From positions 38,670 to 102,669 of the forward strand of contig NZ_VILB01000020.1 of the NCBI RefSeq assembly GCF_009712035.1: a stretch of DNA of 64,000 nucleotides. Reading direction: 5' to 3'. The number at the start of each line of letters is the position of its first letter. Position 1 is the stretch's first letter. Positions 31,209-38,859 of the stretch are shown here, one piece after another. The stretch comes from Anabaena sp. UHCC 0187 (GTDB taxonomy: Bacteria; Cyanobacteriota; Cyanobacteriia; Cyanobacteriales; Nostocaceae). The notes below the pieces were generated by a model. It was not told where the DNA came from. It was given only the letters and a program-made list of their open reading frames with translations, and ran no database searches. Position numbers and translations under genes: made by a program.

Positions 31209-31844
31209 TCAACTATGTAATAGTTCAATAAAAATAATAACAGATTCTAAAACAATTCCTAAAATTGATAATATTTTTCTACATTCCCATTTGATAATTA
31301 TCCGTTGATAATTTGGTGTTAATTTTTTTAGTTCAGTTAGTAACTTCTCTGTGTGTTCTGCTTCATCTTCAATCAACAACCCCAGTTTTCTATAATTCTC
31401 TGATTGTGATAAAACCCGATAGAAATTGACTTGGAATTTCTCTAACACATACATGAATGCTAGTTTATCTATTAACGAATATAAATTAGGATGTTGAAAC
31501 CAGAAAAATAGTTTGGTGAAGAAGAATTTCTCATAAACCAACCCAGCTATTTGATAATTTTTATTGCTAGAATCCCAACCTATTTTAGTCCAGGTGATGG
31601 ATTGCTGTTTAGAAAATAAAGCATTAGCAGTTAATTGTAACTTATTACCAAGTAATGAGGAAATAATCATCGCGTGATTGTACTCACTTTTTGACATTTC
31701 CTCAAATAAATTTTGCAACTCTGGGTAAAGTATAGCTTGTTTTCTCAGTATTAAGTAAACTGCAAGTTCATTTTTCTGCAATAGAAATAACCCCCTTTGT
31801 TGGGGTATCAAAGTAAATAAACTTGCTATCAAAACATCAATCAT
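31209..31844 (-). CDS. Ferritin-like di-iron protein
   Basis: 211 aa, four long helices. Two E-x(2)-H pairs typical of the ferritin/rubrerythrin fold are visible: ELAVYLIL...MSKSEYNHAMI and YVLEKFQ...IEDEAEHTEKL. The last 20 residues are hydrophobic (ILSILGIVLESVIIFIELL), suggesting membrane attachment. Its ATG overlaps the end of the Calx-beta gene by 8 bp. Exact substrate unknown. Confidence 0.65.
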   Translation of the reverse strand: MIDVLIASLFTLIPQQRGLFLLQKNELAVYLILRKQAILYPELQNLFEEMSKSEYNHAMIISSLLGNKLQLTANALFSKQQSITWTKIGWDSSNKNYQIAGLVYEKFFFTKLFFWFQHPNLYSLIDKLAFMYVLEKFQVNFYRVLSQSENYRKLGLLIEDEAEHTEKLLTELKKLTPNYQRIIIKWECRKILSILGIVLESVIIFIELLHS

Positions 31845-32670
31845 ATCTCAACAAATTAACCGTAGACCCATTGATAGTAAAGAAGGGAACGTCATACATA
31901 TTATTTTTCTCTGGGTTTCTACAGCCAAAGTGTATCCACTTATATTCAGGGGTGACATTTAAACGAACTTGTCCACCAGATTCAGTGAGTTTAATAATAG
32001 CCGTTTCTTCTTTGCCATGTTGCTGATAATTTGGCAATTGATTCCATCTATGCACAATAATGGAGTTAGCACCTGGGGTAATGTTTAATTGAGGACTGAC
32101 TTGAATATTTAACTCAATTTCAGTTGCACTACTAACATTAAATTCATAGACTTTACCCGCACCATCATGACTATAATCTGTACAAAGCATTTGTCCTGTT
32201 GTCGGAGCAAAAAACCTTTTTAAGTCAGATAGTTTTACACCTATTGGTATATGCGGTTGGTTTTCATTATGTACTAAAATTATTAGTGAATCTGATGGAT
32301 TTTGAATGGCAACATTAACTTTTTCACTAATCACCAATTGAGCAGTTTTCACACTGGCATATTTAGCACCTTTGATACCAGATAAGGATAAAGTTGCAAA
32401 TTCTTCTCCCTCGATGTACATATCTTGAATCGGTTTGATATCCACAAATTTAGGAGTTGTATCACCATCTGCCCAGGTCAAAGTCTGGCTAATTTTCTCT
32501 ATGTCTTTACCTACGGTGGCAGTTTCAGTTTTGGCATTAACTTTAACTGATACATTCCCTGTTGCCCCATCTGTACGTAATACTTGTACTCGTTCTGTCA
32601 ACCATTCACCAGATTCGGTAATCCGATAAATTGGTTGGCTAAATTGTAAAATTCCTGGTGCTATCGGCAT
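31837..32670 (-). CDS. Calx-beta-domain protein
   Basis: 277 aa. Residues 10-105 form a Calx-beta domain (VQVLRTDGATGNVSV, ATVGKDIE, TLTWADGDTTPKFVDIKPIQD, EGEEFATLSLSG), a calcium-binding immunoglobulin-like fold. The rest is beta-rich with no signal peptide. Calx-beta units usually occur in large surface proteins; this is a short version. Forms an overlapping pair with the ferritin-like gene. Confidence 0.78.
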   Translation of the reverse strand: MPIAPGILQFSQPIYRITESGEWLTERVQVLRTDGATGNVSVKVNAKTETATVGKDIEKISQTLTWADGDTTPKFVDIKPIQDMYIEGEEFATLSLSGIKGAKYASVKTAQLVISEKVNVAIQNPSDSLIILVHNENQPHIPIGVKLSDLKRFFAPTTGQMLCTDYSHDGAGKVYEFNVSSATEIELNIQVSPQLNITPGANSIIVHRWNQLPNYQQHGKEETAIIKLTESGGQVRLNVTPEYKWIHFGCRNPEKNNMYDVPFFTINGSTVNLLRYD

Positions 32671-32732
32671 TTATAGATTCCTATTGTTTCAAAAATAACC
32701 CCGAACTTGTAGTCCGAGGTTATAAAAGCGGT

Positions 32733-33233
32733 CTAAGTTTGAGTTAACAATGCACTGGCATAAACAGTTTCCGTGCCAACTGTTCCCACAATGAACATTC
32801 CCACGCTGGGGTCAGCAGGAGCATCAACATAATAGATTTTAGGATTGGTGACTTGTTTAAACGCCGCATACAGTTGGACATAATATTCAACTGATTCTGC
32901 TTCTGCCGCTAACGTTTCCAAACTGGCAGTTCCCGCACTAAGTAATTCGCCTTGATCATTCAATGCCTCAATCGCATTCAAAGCCAATGGTTTAAATACT
33001 TCGTCTAAGGTCTTTTGAACAATTGTCCTGGTTTCCAAGAACTCTTTAGTTGGGGCAACCCCAGCATTTTTGGTACGGAGTGACCTATCCAAAGACAGGA
33101 TTTTATCGTTATCTATAACAGCTTTGGTAGTGCTGATTTTTAAGGGAGAATCAGACTCACTTTGTCCCCAGAAATTATAATCTTTGATAACGGCTCTGAT
33201 AGAAGAAGCAGCCTTACTCGCAGTTAAAAACAT
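32733..33233 (-). CDS. Hypothetical protein
   Basis: 166 aa. The N-terminus is helical with SIRAVIKDYNFWG; a long helix (TLAAEAESVEYYVQLYAAFKQVTN) follows; the C-terminus is a small beta sheet. No family recognised. It sits upstream of the Calx-beta gene, 62 bp away, on the same strand. Confidence 0.65.
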   Translation of the reverse strand: MFLTASKAASSIRAVIKDYNFWGQSESDSPLKISTTKAVIDNDKILSLDRSLRTKNAGVAPTKEFLETRTIVQKTLDEVFKPLALNAIEALNDQGELLSAGTASLETLAAEAESVEYYVQLYAAFKQVTNPKIYYVDAPADPSVGMFIVGTVGTETVYASALLTQT

Positions 33234-33480
33234 CTCAATTCCTCGTCTTGAACTTTGACTATTTTAACCAAAAACTGCCGATTTAGCAGGGATAATTCGA
33301 GTTTTTTAATACTATTTCTTTCTGAGATAATTGCTGAATTATTATGTTAATGATTTGCTGAAAACCAGTATTTGATTAGACTAAAGTATCAATAAAAATA
33401 TCAATAACAAATAATGTTATTCTGTTATTCAATAACAAACTATGATATAGTTAAATAGTGGGAGTTACCCCACCATAATG

Positions 33481-33724
33481 CTATTTACTTTGCCAGTCGT
33501 CGAGTGCTTGATTCAATTTGTTAGCCAAAGATTTCGCTTTTCTCTTAGGTAAACAAAATCTGATGGTAATATAAACAAGATGAATTATGATAAATCACAT
33601 CATAACTTTTACCAGAAGAACCAAGAATCGCCGAGAATCTGTCTTTGGGACATTCACTAATTCGTTGATGGTGTCCATTATCAAGAAACGGTAATTGCAC
33701 CGCAACCAAAGCCATTTCTTTCAT
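33481..33724 (-). pseudogene. Frameshifted gene following the DUF6876-like gene
   Basis: The ATG (33724) overlaps the previous stop (TAATG). The first frame runs 59 codons to TAA at 33545-33547. The next frame, open from there to a TAG at 33481, reads FCLPKRKAKSLANKLNQALDDWQSK, clearly protein-like. Adding one T to the T-run at 33555-33558 (minus strand) joins both into one about 81-aa protein. A one-base loss, real or a sequencing error, or a programmed slip. Confidence 0.65.
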
Positions 33725-34128
33725 TAGTATTCCCCAGGTAACATCAACACACCCTGAACAAGAAAAAGTTTGATTTCAGATAGGGGAAAATCAGTAAAGT
33801 CAATATCCTGTCTGACAGGTGGTGTGATTCCTATATTGGGTGTATCCCCCCAACAAGTGACTACCGCTTGATGATGAGGTTGGGGTTTGATAAATTCATG
33901 ACTGTCACCAACCATCAAATACCATAACTGAAAATTTCTGAGCATTTGATCAGTTAATAGTTTCTTGGTTTGATAACTAGCAATCACATCTATTAACCAA
34001 TAACACTGCGCTTCTTCTGCTAAATACTGAACCCCGTCGGTATAGCGAATACCTAACAAATGTCGGTAATAATTATCAGTACCAGTAAAATGCTTGAGAG
34101 ATTGTTGTAATTCTTGTGCTGAAATCAT
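33724..34128 (-). CDS. DUF6876-like protein, box-controlled
   Basis: 134 aa from ATG 34128, 30 nt after a box identical to those of the array. GTDNYYRHLLGIRYTDGVQYLAEEAQCYWLIDVIASYQ and DFTDFPLSEIKLFLVQGVLMLPGEY match what I recall of DUF6876. Function unknown. It shows the box regulon extends past the polymerase operon. Confidence 0.75.
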   Translation of the reverse strand: MISAQELQQSLKHFTGTDNYYRHLLGIRYTDGVQYLAEEAQCYWLIDVIASYQTKKLLTDQMLRNFQLWYLMVGDSHEFIKPQPHHQAVVTCWGDTPNIGITPPVRQDIDFTDFPLSEIKLFLVQGVLMLPGEY

Positions 34129-34158
34129 GGTAAAATACCAAAGAGAACAGCACCTCAA

Positions 34159-34166
34159 AGCGATAG
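34159..34166 (-). promoter_or_regulatory. Array box, exact, outlying copy
   Basis: 30 nt before ATG 34128, 8 kb away from the main array; it abuts the stop of the KfrA-like gene. Confidence 0.75.
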
Positions 34167-34169
34167 CAT

Positions 34170-34907
34170 TTACCTAATTGCTACCGACACCCTACCATTG
34201 GATTGAAGATTAATAGTAGCATTAGCTTCATCCAATTGAGTTTGTAACTGTGCTAACCTTTTACCAAGTTCATTATTTTTAACAATCAAATCATTACGTT
34301 CTTGATATAACCCATCCAACTTAGTCCGAATCTCTTCACTATCAGCTAATTGTTGTTTATTAAGATTTATATAGGCTTCTTTAAGTTCCCCTCGCTGGCG
34401 TTCACATTCAGCCCTATGGAAATTAAGCTCAAGTTGTAATCCCGGAAAATCTCTAAGTTGTTGTTTTAACAATTCATTCTCAGTAACTAGATATTTCATT
34501 CTGTCACCGACAACCGAGGAGTCAGCATTTTGGTAGGCAAGTCGGTAAACAGCGATCGCCCATTGGTTCATAGCAGTCAAATAATCCCCTGGAATATCGG
34601 ACACATCGAGAACCCCGTCATCAACAGATTCAAGAATTGCGGTGATTAGGCTTTTTTCGTTGCTTTTAAGTGCCATGTTCTCAGCCCGCCATTGACGTAA
34701 GAAATCACAAACCGTGTCAGAACTGCCACCAATGCCGTAAATGTATTTTAAAGCTGATTGCACACTACGGATAACAATACCAACCTGATTCTTTTGTAAA
34801 ACAGCACAAGCAATATCAACCATTGATTTAGTAATACTATTGTACTGCTTAGTTTCAATATCAAATCCGGTGAGGTCGAGTTCCTGGAATGTTGTTGGTA
34901 GTTTCAT
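34170..34907 (-). CDS. KfrA-like plasmid DNA-binding protein
   Basis: 245 aa. The N-terminal 120 residues fit the KfrA_N domain (VVIRSVQSALKYIYGIGGSSDTVCDFLRQWRA is its DNA-binding helix pair); the rest is a long coiled coil (residues 140-235). KfrA proteins autoregulate and help plasmid partition. The upstream region holds a repeat shared with the XRE gene. Confidence 0.85.
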   Translation of the reverse strand: MKLPTTFQELDLTGFDIETKQYNSITKSMVDIACAVLQKNQVGIVIRSVQSALKYIYGIGGSSDTVCDFLRQWRAENMALKSNEKSLITAILESVDDGVLDVSDIPGDYLTAMNQWAIAVYRLAYQNADSSVVGDRMKYLVTENELLKQQLRDFPGLQLELNFHRAECERQRGELKEAYINLNKQQLADSEEIRTKLDGLYQERNDLIVKNNELGKRLAQLQTQLDEANATINLQSNGRVSVAIR

Positions 34908-34935
34908 AGCGCACCTTAGTATCTATACAAAGTAT

Positions 34936-34958
34936 GTAAGGTTAACTTTACATTGTCA
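34936..34958. promoter_or_regulatory. Shared operator-like repeat upstream of the KfrA-like gene
   Basis: GTAAGGTTAACTTTACATTG, containing palindromic AAGGTTAACTT; closely matches the repeat before the XRE gene at 35224. It overlaps a possible TTGACA -35 on the minus strand. Confidence 0.6.
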
Positions 34959-35207
34959 AGAATCATCCTCATGAGGAAAAGCCAGTGCCAGTTCAGTCAG
35001 GGTGCATTCAAGGATTTCGATAACAGCCAAAGTTTCTGCTGGTGATAAGTTGGGGATTGCATGACCGTTTACCCAAGCACTCACAGCCTGTCGTGAAAGT
35101 GGACGACCGGAAATGGTACGCCAGGCATTCTGTACAAGTTCTACAAACTTTTCTTGAGTTAAACCCCGATGTTCCAACAGTTTGATAAACTTGGTTCTTT
35201 TTGCCAT
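34956..35207 (-). CDS. XRE-family HTH regulator
   Basis: 83 aa, ATG 35207. HTH of the Cro/C1 type (GLTQEKFVELVQNAW...LSRQAVSAWVNGHAIPNLSPAETLAVI). Small enough to be a simple repressor. An AACCTT-N5-AAGGTT palindrome lies just upstream, and a related sequence precedes the KfrA-like gene, so the two genes may be controlled together. Confidence 0.85.
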   Translation of the reverse strand: MAKRTKFIKLLEHRGLTQEKFVELVQNAWRTISGRPLSRQAVSAWVNGHAIPNLSPAETLAVIEILECTLTELALAFPHEDDS

Positions 35208-35214
35208 TCAAGCT

Positions 35215-35231
35215 AACCTTGAAGTAAGGTT
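35215..35231. promoter_or_regulatory. Palindromic operator before the XRE gene
   Basis: AACCTT-GAAGT-AAGGTT, followed by CACTTGACATTATCA, matching the 34936 repeat at most positions. Confidence 0.6.
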
Positions 35232-35383
35232 CACTTGACATTATCACATATATGGAAAAATCTATGATTAAAATATAAAATTCTTATATAAGTAAGCAAT
35301 AGACAGTGTTTTATTAACCAATAAAGTCAATAAATCAATGAACTTAAACCGAGCTTAATAGAGAACACACTAATACAAGCAAA

Positions 35384-35737
35384 CTAAGATTTTCTGATGA
35401 TATCGGCAATAGCTAAAATGAGGTCTGATAATTGTTCTGTAGAAGCCGACTGAATATTATAGAAATTCGTTGCGGTAACTTGTGCTTGTCCCAAAGTTAT
35501 TTGGAAACTACCATCACCTAATAACCCCTTAATGAGTTTGGCTTTAATATCTGGACTCATATCAGAAGCAAGCTGTTCCAACAAAGCCGATTTTTCCTGA
35601 TGCTCCAGTTTATCCACTAAATTTTTGATGACATTGCTAATGCCTGTGTCATCCAGTTGATGGCATTGATTAAGTATTTGCTTCAAAATATCTTGACTCA
35701 CCCTGGTACTCTCTATTTTCCTACTGTTGACCTGCAT
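35384..35737 (-). CDS. Hypothetical protein, paralogue of the 41.1-kb gene product
   Basis: 117 aa. Its C-terminal half (PDIKAKLIKGLLG...ITLGQAQVTATNFYNIQS...AIADIIRKS) aligns with DEKAKLVKKLFP...ITMVNSQVHATTVYQFNL...AMADRIRNN of the 91-aa protein at 41082. The layout of helical adaptor plus short beta hairpin resembles signalling-adaptor modules found in cyanobacteria. Function not assigned. Confidence 0.68.
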   Translation of the reverse strand: MQVNSRKIESTRVSQDILKQILNQCHQLDDTGISNVIKNLVDKLEHQEKSALLEQLASDMSPDIKAKLIKGLLGDGSFQITLGQAQVTATNFYNIQSASTEQLSDLILAIADIIRKS

Positions 35738-35757
35738 AAAATTATTGATACTGCAAT

Positions 35758-35970
35758 ATTCTAGCTTTTTCTTCTAGGGATACTCTATCAACACCACTGC
35801 TAAATCAATGTTTACAATCCTAACTTAGCAAATATTGGTAAATTCATACACCTTGGTAATTATGCAATTTTTTTAATAACTTCTTAGACCAAATATCATC
35901 CTTCTCTCTATTTATCAACCGGATAATTACGCTCGTATTTACACTGAATTCTTGACAAGTCTTAACTTTA
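35758..35970 (-). pseudogene. Decayed copy of the HTH-regulator family
   Basis: The DNA matches the 36672-37013 gene over more than 150 bp: CTAGCTTTTTCTTCT, then GCTAAATCAATGTTTAC / GCTAAGTCAAAGTTCAC and CCTAACTTAGC, down to ATCCTTCTCTCT. Stops and small deletions break the frame. This is most of the 356-bp space between genes here. Confidence 0.68.
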
Positions 35971-36093
35971 TTGTCTAAGTAAATACTGAGGTTATGGTAA
36001 ATCATGCGGCAACTTATATCAAAACACTATGGATCATAGAATGTTGGCACTATCCACCACAAACAACTTGATAATTATATTTATTATTCGGTT

Positions 36094-36462
36094 TTAAGCG
36101 CAAATCTTCCGGTCAGATGAACGCAGTGATAATGCCAAAGCTTGCATAATATCTGCTTTATCTTCTTTGTCTAAAAAGGGAATTAATTTCGCTATTTCCC
36201 GTCCTTTCAAATATTTCACCATTTCTTCAGGCTGAACTTCGGTTTTTATCCCCAGTTTTATCAGTGCTTCTTTGCGAATATCCTCATCTAAGCAATCCAA
36301 AATGCTGAAATAAAAGCCAGCATATAAATCTTCTTGAAGACCCTTTATTAACCGACTTAAAGAACTGCCGCTGACTCCAGACATTTTCGATATGTTAGCT
36401 GCGGTTTGTCCCCGTGCGATCGCTTTGTTTAATGCGTCAATTAAAATTTCTCTGTGATTCAT
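36094..36462 (-). CDS. HTH regulator, family member 1
   Basis: 122 aa. The N-terminal HTH (IARGQTAANISKMSGVSGSSLSRLIKGLQED) resembles lambda-repressor-like folds. Paralogous to the 36672 gene throughout (MNHREILIDALNKAI / EPKEILIEAIEQAM). The C-terminal half is helical (KADIMQALALSLRSS). Target unknown. Confidence 0.75.
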   Translation of the reverse strand: MNHREILIDALNKAIARGQTAANISKMSGVSGSSLSRLIKGLQEDLYAGFYFSILDCLDEDIRKEALIKLGIKTEVQPEEMVKYLKGREIAKLIPFLDKEDKADIMQALALSLRSSDRKICA

Positions 36463-36671
36463 ATTGCGTTATAGGTAATTTAAGATTATATTTAGTTTAT
36501 AGCAAATTAGATAGTTACTGCCAATAGTACCACAACAGTATCCAACTCATTTCGCTTTAGCGTCTAACTTAGAAATTTCCATAAGTTACACACCAACGAT
36601 TTTAATCTAATTACCTTTAGTTTGCAATGGGGGGTAGTCAATTTCTAAACAAATGGATCAGGTTTCTTAGT

Positions 36672-37013
36672 TTACGCCACTGCTTTAGCTTTTTCTTTGT
36701 TTTGCACTGTTAAAGAATGGGCGATCGCTTCCAACACCCTAGCTTTTTCTTCTGGAGGCGAACTTGCCGCAATTGCCGCTAAGTCAAAGTTCACCATTCC
36801 TAACTTAGCCAAAGTTGCTGATTTGATGTGTTGGGGCAATGAATAAACCAGCTTAAAGAAATCTCTAGACCTTATATCTTCTCTTTCTCTAGTTAACAAC
36901 CGTGAAATCATACTATTGTTTACACCGGACGCGCGAGAAAGTTTGGCATTGGTCATTCCTTCACTCATTGCCTGTTCTATCGCCTCAATTAATATTTCTT
37001 TAGGTTCTAACAT
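36672..37013 (-). CDS. HTH regulator, family member 2
   Basis: 113 aa, same architecture as member 1: HTH TNAKLSRASGVNNSMISRLLTREREDI, helical C-terminus ending in a Lys/Ala-rich tail. A third, broken copy lies at 35758. Three copies in 1.3 kb beside plasmid-maintenance genes suggests local gene duplication. Confidence 0.75.
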   Translation of the reverse strand: MLEPKEILIEAIEQAMSEGMTNAKLSRASGVNNSMISRLLTREREDIRSRDFFKLVYSLPQHIKSATLAKLGMVNFDLAAIAASSPPEEKARVLEAIAHSLTVQNKEKAKAVA

Positions 37014-37166
37014 TGTTATTTAGCAGAATTATAGTTTATATTCTTGTTATATGGCAAAAACTAATTTTTCGGCAAGGGGGGAACTTAAATTCAGTTGTAA
37101 AGAAATACCTTAACCATAAACAGTGGCTAAGGCAAACGTTAAAAAAATAAATTTCTTAACTAAATT

Positions 37167-37427
37167 ATGACTCATAACCAGGGATTTTTCCACTGTCTCC
37201 AGTCCGAACTAGGAGATTGTTGGATTTCAGCATCAATAAAACCGGATTTACTGACATTTCTCATCAGTGTTTTTCTACAGTCCAGCACATTGAAAGTATT
37301 TCCTACGAGGACTTTCAAGGATTTAGGGGTTGACTGTGGTGATAGCTTGGGTGGCGTACTCACCAAGATTTTTCAACCAAAAGCAATAACCAGTTATTTA
37401 CTCTCAATTACTTTGGGGGTGCATTAG
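37167..37427 (+). CDS. Doubtful small ORF leading into the replication gene
   Basis: 86 aa, stop two bases before the next start. Composition is mixed and hydrophobic without clear signal or domain. It may be a translated leader that couples to the replication-protein gene, or non-coding. Kept because of its position. Confidence 0.3.
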   Translation: MTHNQGFFHCLQSELGDCWISASIKPDLLTFLISVFLQSSTLKVFPTRTFKDLGVDCGDSLGGVLTKIFQPKAITSYLLSITLGVH

Positions 37428-37429
37428 CC

Positions 37430-38413
37430 ATGACTACCAAAACTCGTACCGTTCGTTATCCACAACCTATCGAGGAATCAAGAATGCAAGGTTATTTCAT
37501 GATTTCTAAGCGTGATGCTGCTGTGGTTATTACCAAAAAGCTAACAGGCAGTCAGTGTCGTCTTTGGCTTTATTTGATGCTTATTGACCCGTTTGCTGAT
37601 TATACCGCTGATGGTGAGGTCAAATATCACGATTTGCCTTCTGTTGCGGAAATCGCTGTGGCTATAGGTGGTTCAGTAGAATCCGTTGAAAAAGATTTAA
37701 GAAAACTTCGGAGCTTGGGGCTTTATGAATATCGCACTGTGGTCATTCAGGGTCATAACACTACTGCTGCTAATGCTAGGGCTGAGGCAGATCGGTTAAA
37801 ATCTCAGTCTAAATCTAAGCCCAAACCCAGTCAGGATAACCGTTCGGCTTATTTAAGCCCCAAAGAAGATTATTTAAGCCCCAAAGAAGATTATTTAAGC
37901 CCTGAAGAAGCTTATTTAAACCCCGAAGGAGATTATTTAAACCCCGAAGGAGATTATTTAAGCCCCGATCAACAGCTAGAACCCTTGCCAAGAAATAATT
38001 TCGGCGCTCTTCAGACTAATCAAACTAACCAAACTTACCAAAACTTTCTCTCAGACTTATCAAATGGCGAGAGAGAGAACTTTGAAAAGTTTGCTTTAAC
38101 AAAAGTCAAGCAATTACCTAACGTTCCAACATTGCCCCAAAGATGGATTGAAGTGCATTTTGAGGAATTGCGATCGCAGTGGGAAAAATCCCAAGGTAAA
38201 GTTTCCGCTACACAGGCCAATAAATGGGAGAACCACCCAGAACGAGAAGAATGGCTGGAGAAAATTCGCAAGTTAGGACAGTTCGGTTTCTTTGCTGAGA
38301 GTAAGCCAGAAGAACAAGAACGCAGGGAATTTTATAAGTGGGCAGATAGTAAAAACCTAGTATGGGGCGAAATCCCCAAAGTGAACCATGATCAACCATT
38401 TACCGAAGTTTGA
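37430..38413 (+). CDS. Replication-initiator-like winged-helix protein
   Basis: 327 aa. The N-terminus (QGYFMISKRDAAVVITKKLTGSQCRLWLYLMLIDPF, then PSVAEIAVAIGGSVESVEKDLRKLRSLGLYEYR) is a winged helix like those of RepA/DnaD-type plasmid initiators. Residues 140-181 are six tandem YLSPKED-like heptapeptides. The C-terminal half (LPQRWIEVHFEELRSQWEK) is helical. Context, a zinc protein and a methyltransferase downstream, suits a plasmid replication operon. Assignment as initiator is inference. Confidence 0.6.
   Translation: MTTKTRTVRYPQPIEESRMQGYFMISKRDAAVVITKKLTGSQCRLWLYLMLIDPFADYTADGEVKYHDLPSVAEIAVAIGGSVESVEKDLRKLRSLGLYEYRTVVIQGHNTTAANARAEADRLKSQSKSKPKPSQDNRSAYLSPKEDYLSPKEDYLSPEEAYLNPEGDYLNPEGDYLSPDQQLEPLPRNNFGALQTNQTNQTYQNFLSDLSNGERENFEKFALTKVKQLPNVPTLPQRWIEVHFEELRSQWEKSQGKVSATQANKWENHPEREEWLEKIRKLGQFGFFAESKPEEQERREFYKWADSKNLVWGEIPKVNHDQPFTEV
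37847..37972. repeat. Six in-frame 21-bp tandem repeats inside the replication-like gene
   Basis: Units such as GATTATTTAAGCCCCAAAGAA differ at a few positions, some of them silent. In-gene repeats of this size mark the origin (iterons) in some plasmid families, where the initiator binds within its own gene. Confidence 0.7.
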
Positions 38414-38858
38414 ACGTAACCCTATCAATCCTGAAGAACCCCAGGATCAGGAATTTTTTTACCCTAAGTGGCATTGTTTCTGTTGCCAAGATTCTGGCTT
38501 GGTTTCACAAAATTTAGTTCGTTTAATCATACCGAACTACGATAACAGCCAAGATAAATGGGTACTATGCCAAAACGTAGGCTGCAAAGCATTTAAACAT
38601 TGGGAAAATCTACCAATTGAGAACTTTGATACTCGATTTACACCCGTAATTTGTCAGAAGTTGGATTTAAAGGACAGAGGAAACTGGCATAACACAGTAC
38701 AGCGTCAGATTGATATTCGCGCCTTAGCTAAAACAATGGCAATGTCTGGAGTCGCTAACCGCACGGAAAACGAGAACCGCGAAATTCAACAACGCAAACA
38801 AGAAGCTGAAAACTTTGACTGGGCAGCGGCTTCAAAAGCATATCTAGGGAGTGAGTAA
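38388..38858 (+). CDS. Zinc-binding plasmid protein
   Basis: 156 aa, overlapping the previous gene by 26 bp. An early WHCFCCQDSGLV and later LCQNVGCKAFKHW give two Cys pairs for a zinc ribbon. The tail is charged and helical with WAAASKAYLGSE. Seen beside replication genes on other cyanobacterial plasmids in my memory; function unknown. Confidence 0.68.
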   Translation: MINHLPKFERNPINPEEPQDQEFFYPKWHCFCCQDSGLVSQNLVRLIIPNYDNSQDKWVLCQNVGCKAFKHWENLPIENFDTRFTPVICQKLDLKDRGNWHNTVQRQIDIRALAKTMAMSGVANRTENENREIQQRKQEAENFDWAAASKAYLGSE

Positions 38859-38859
38859 A

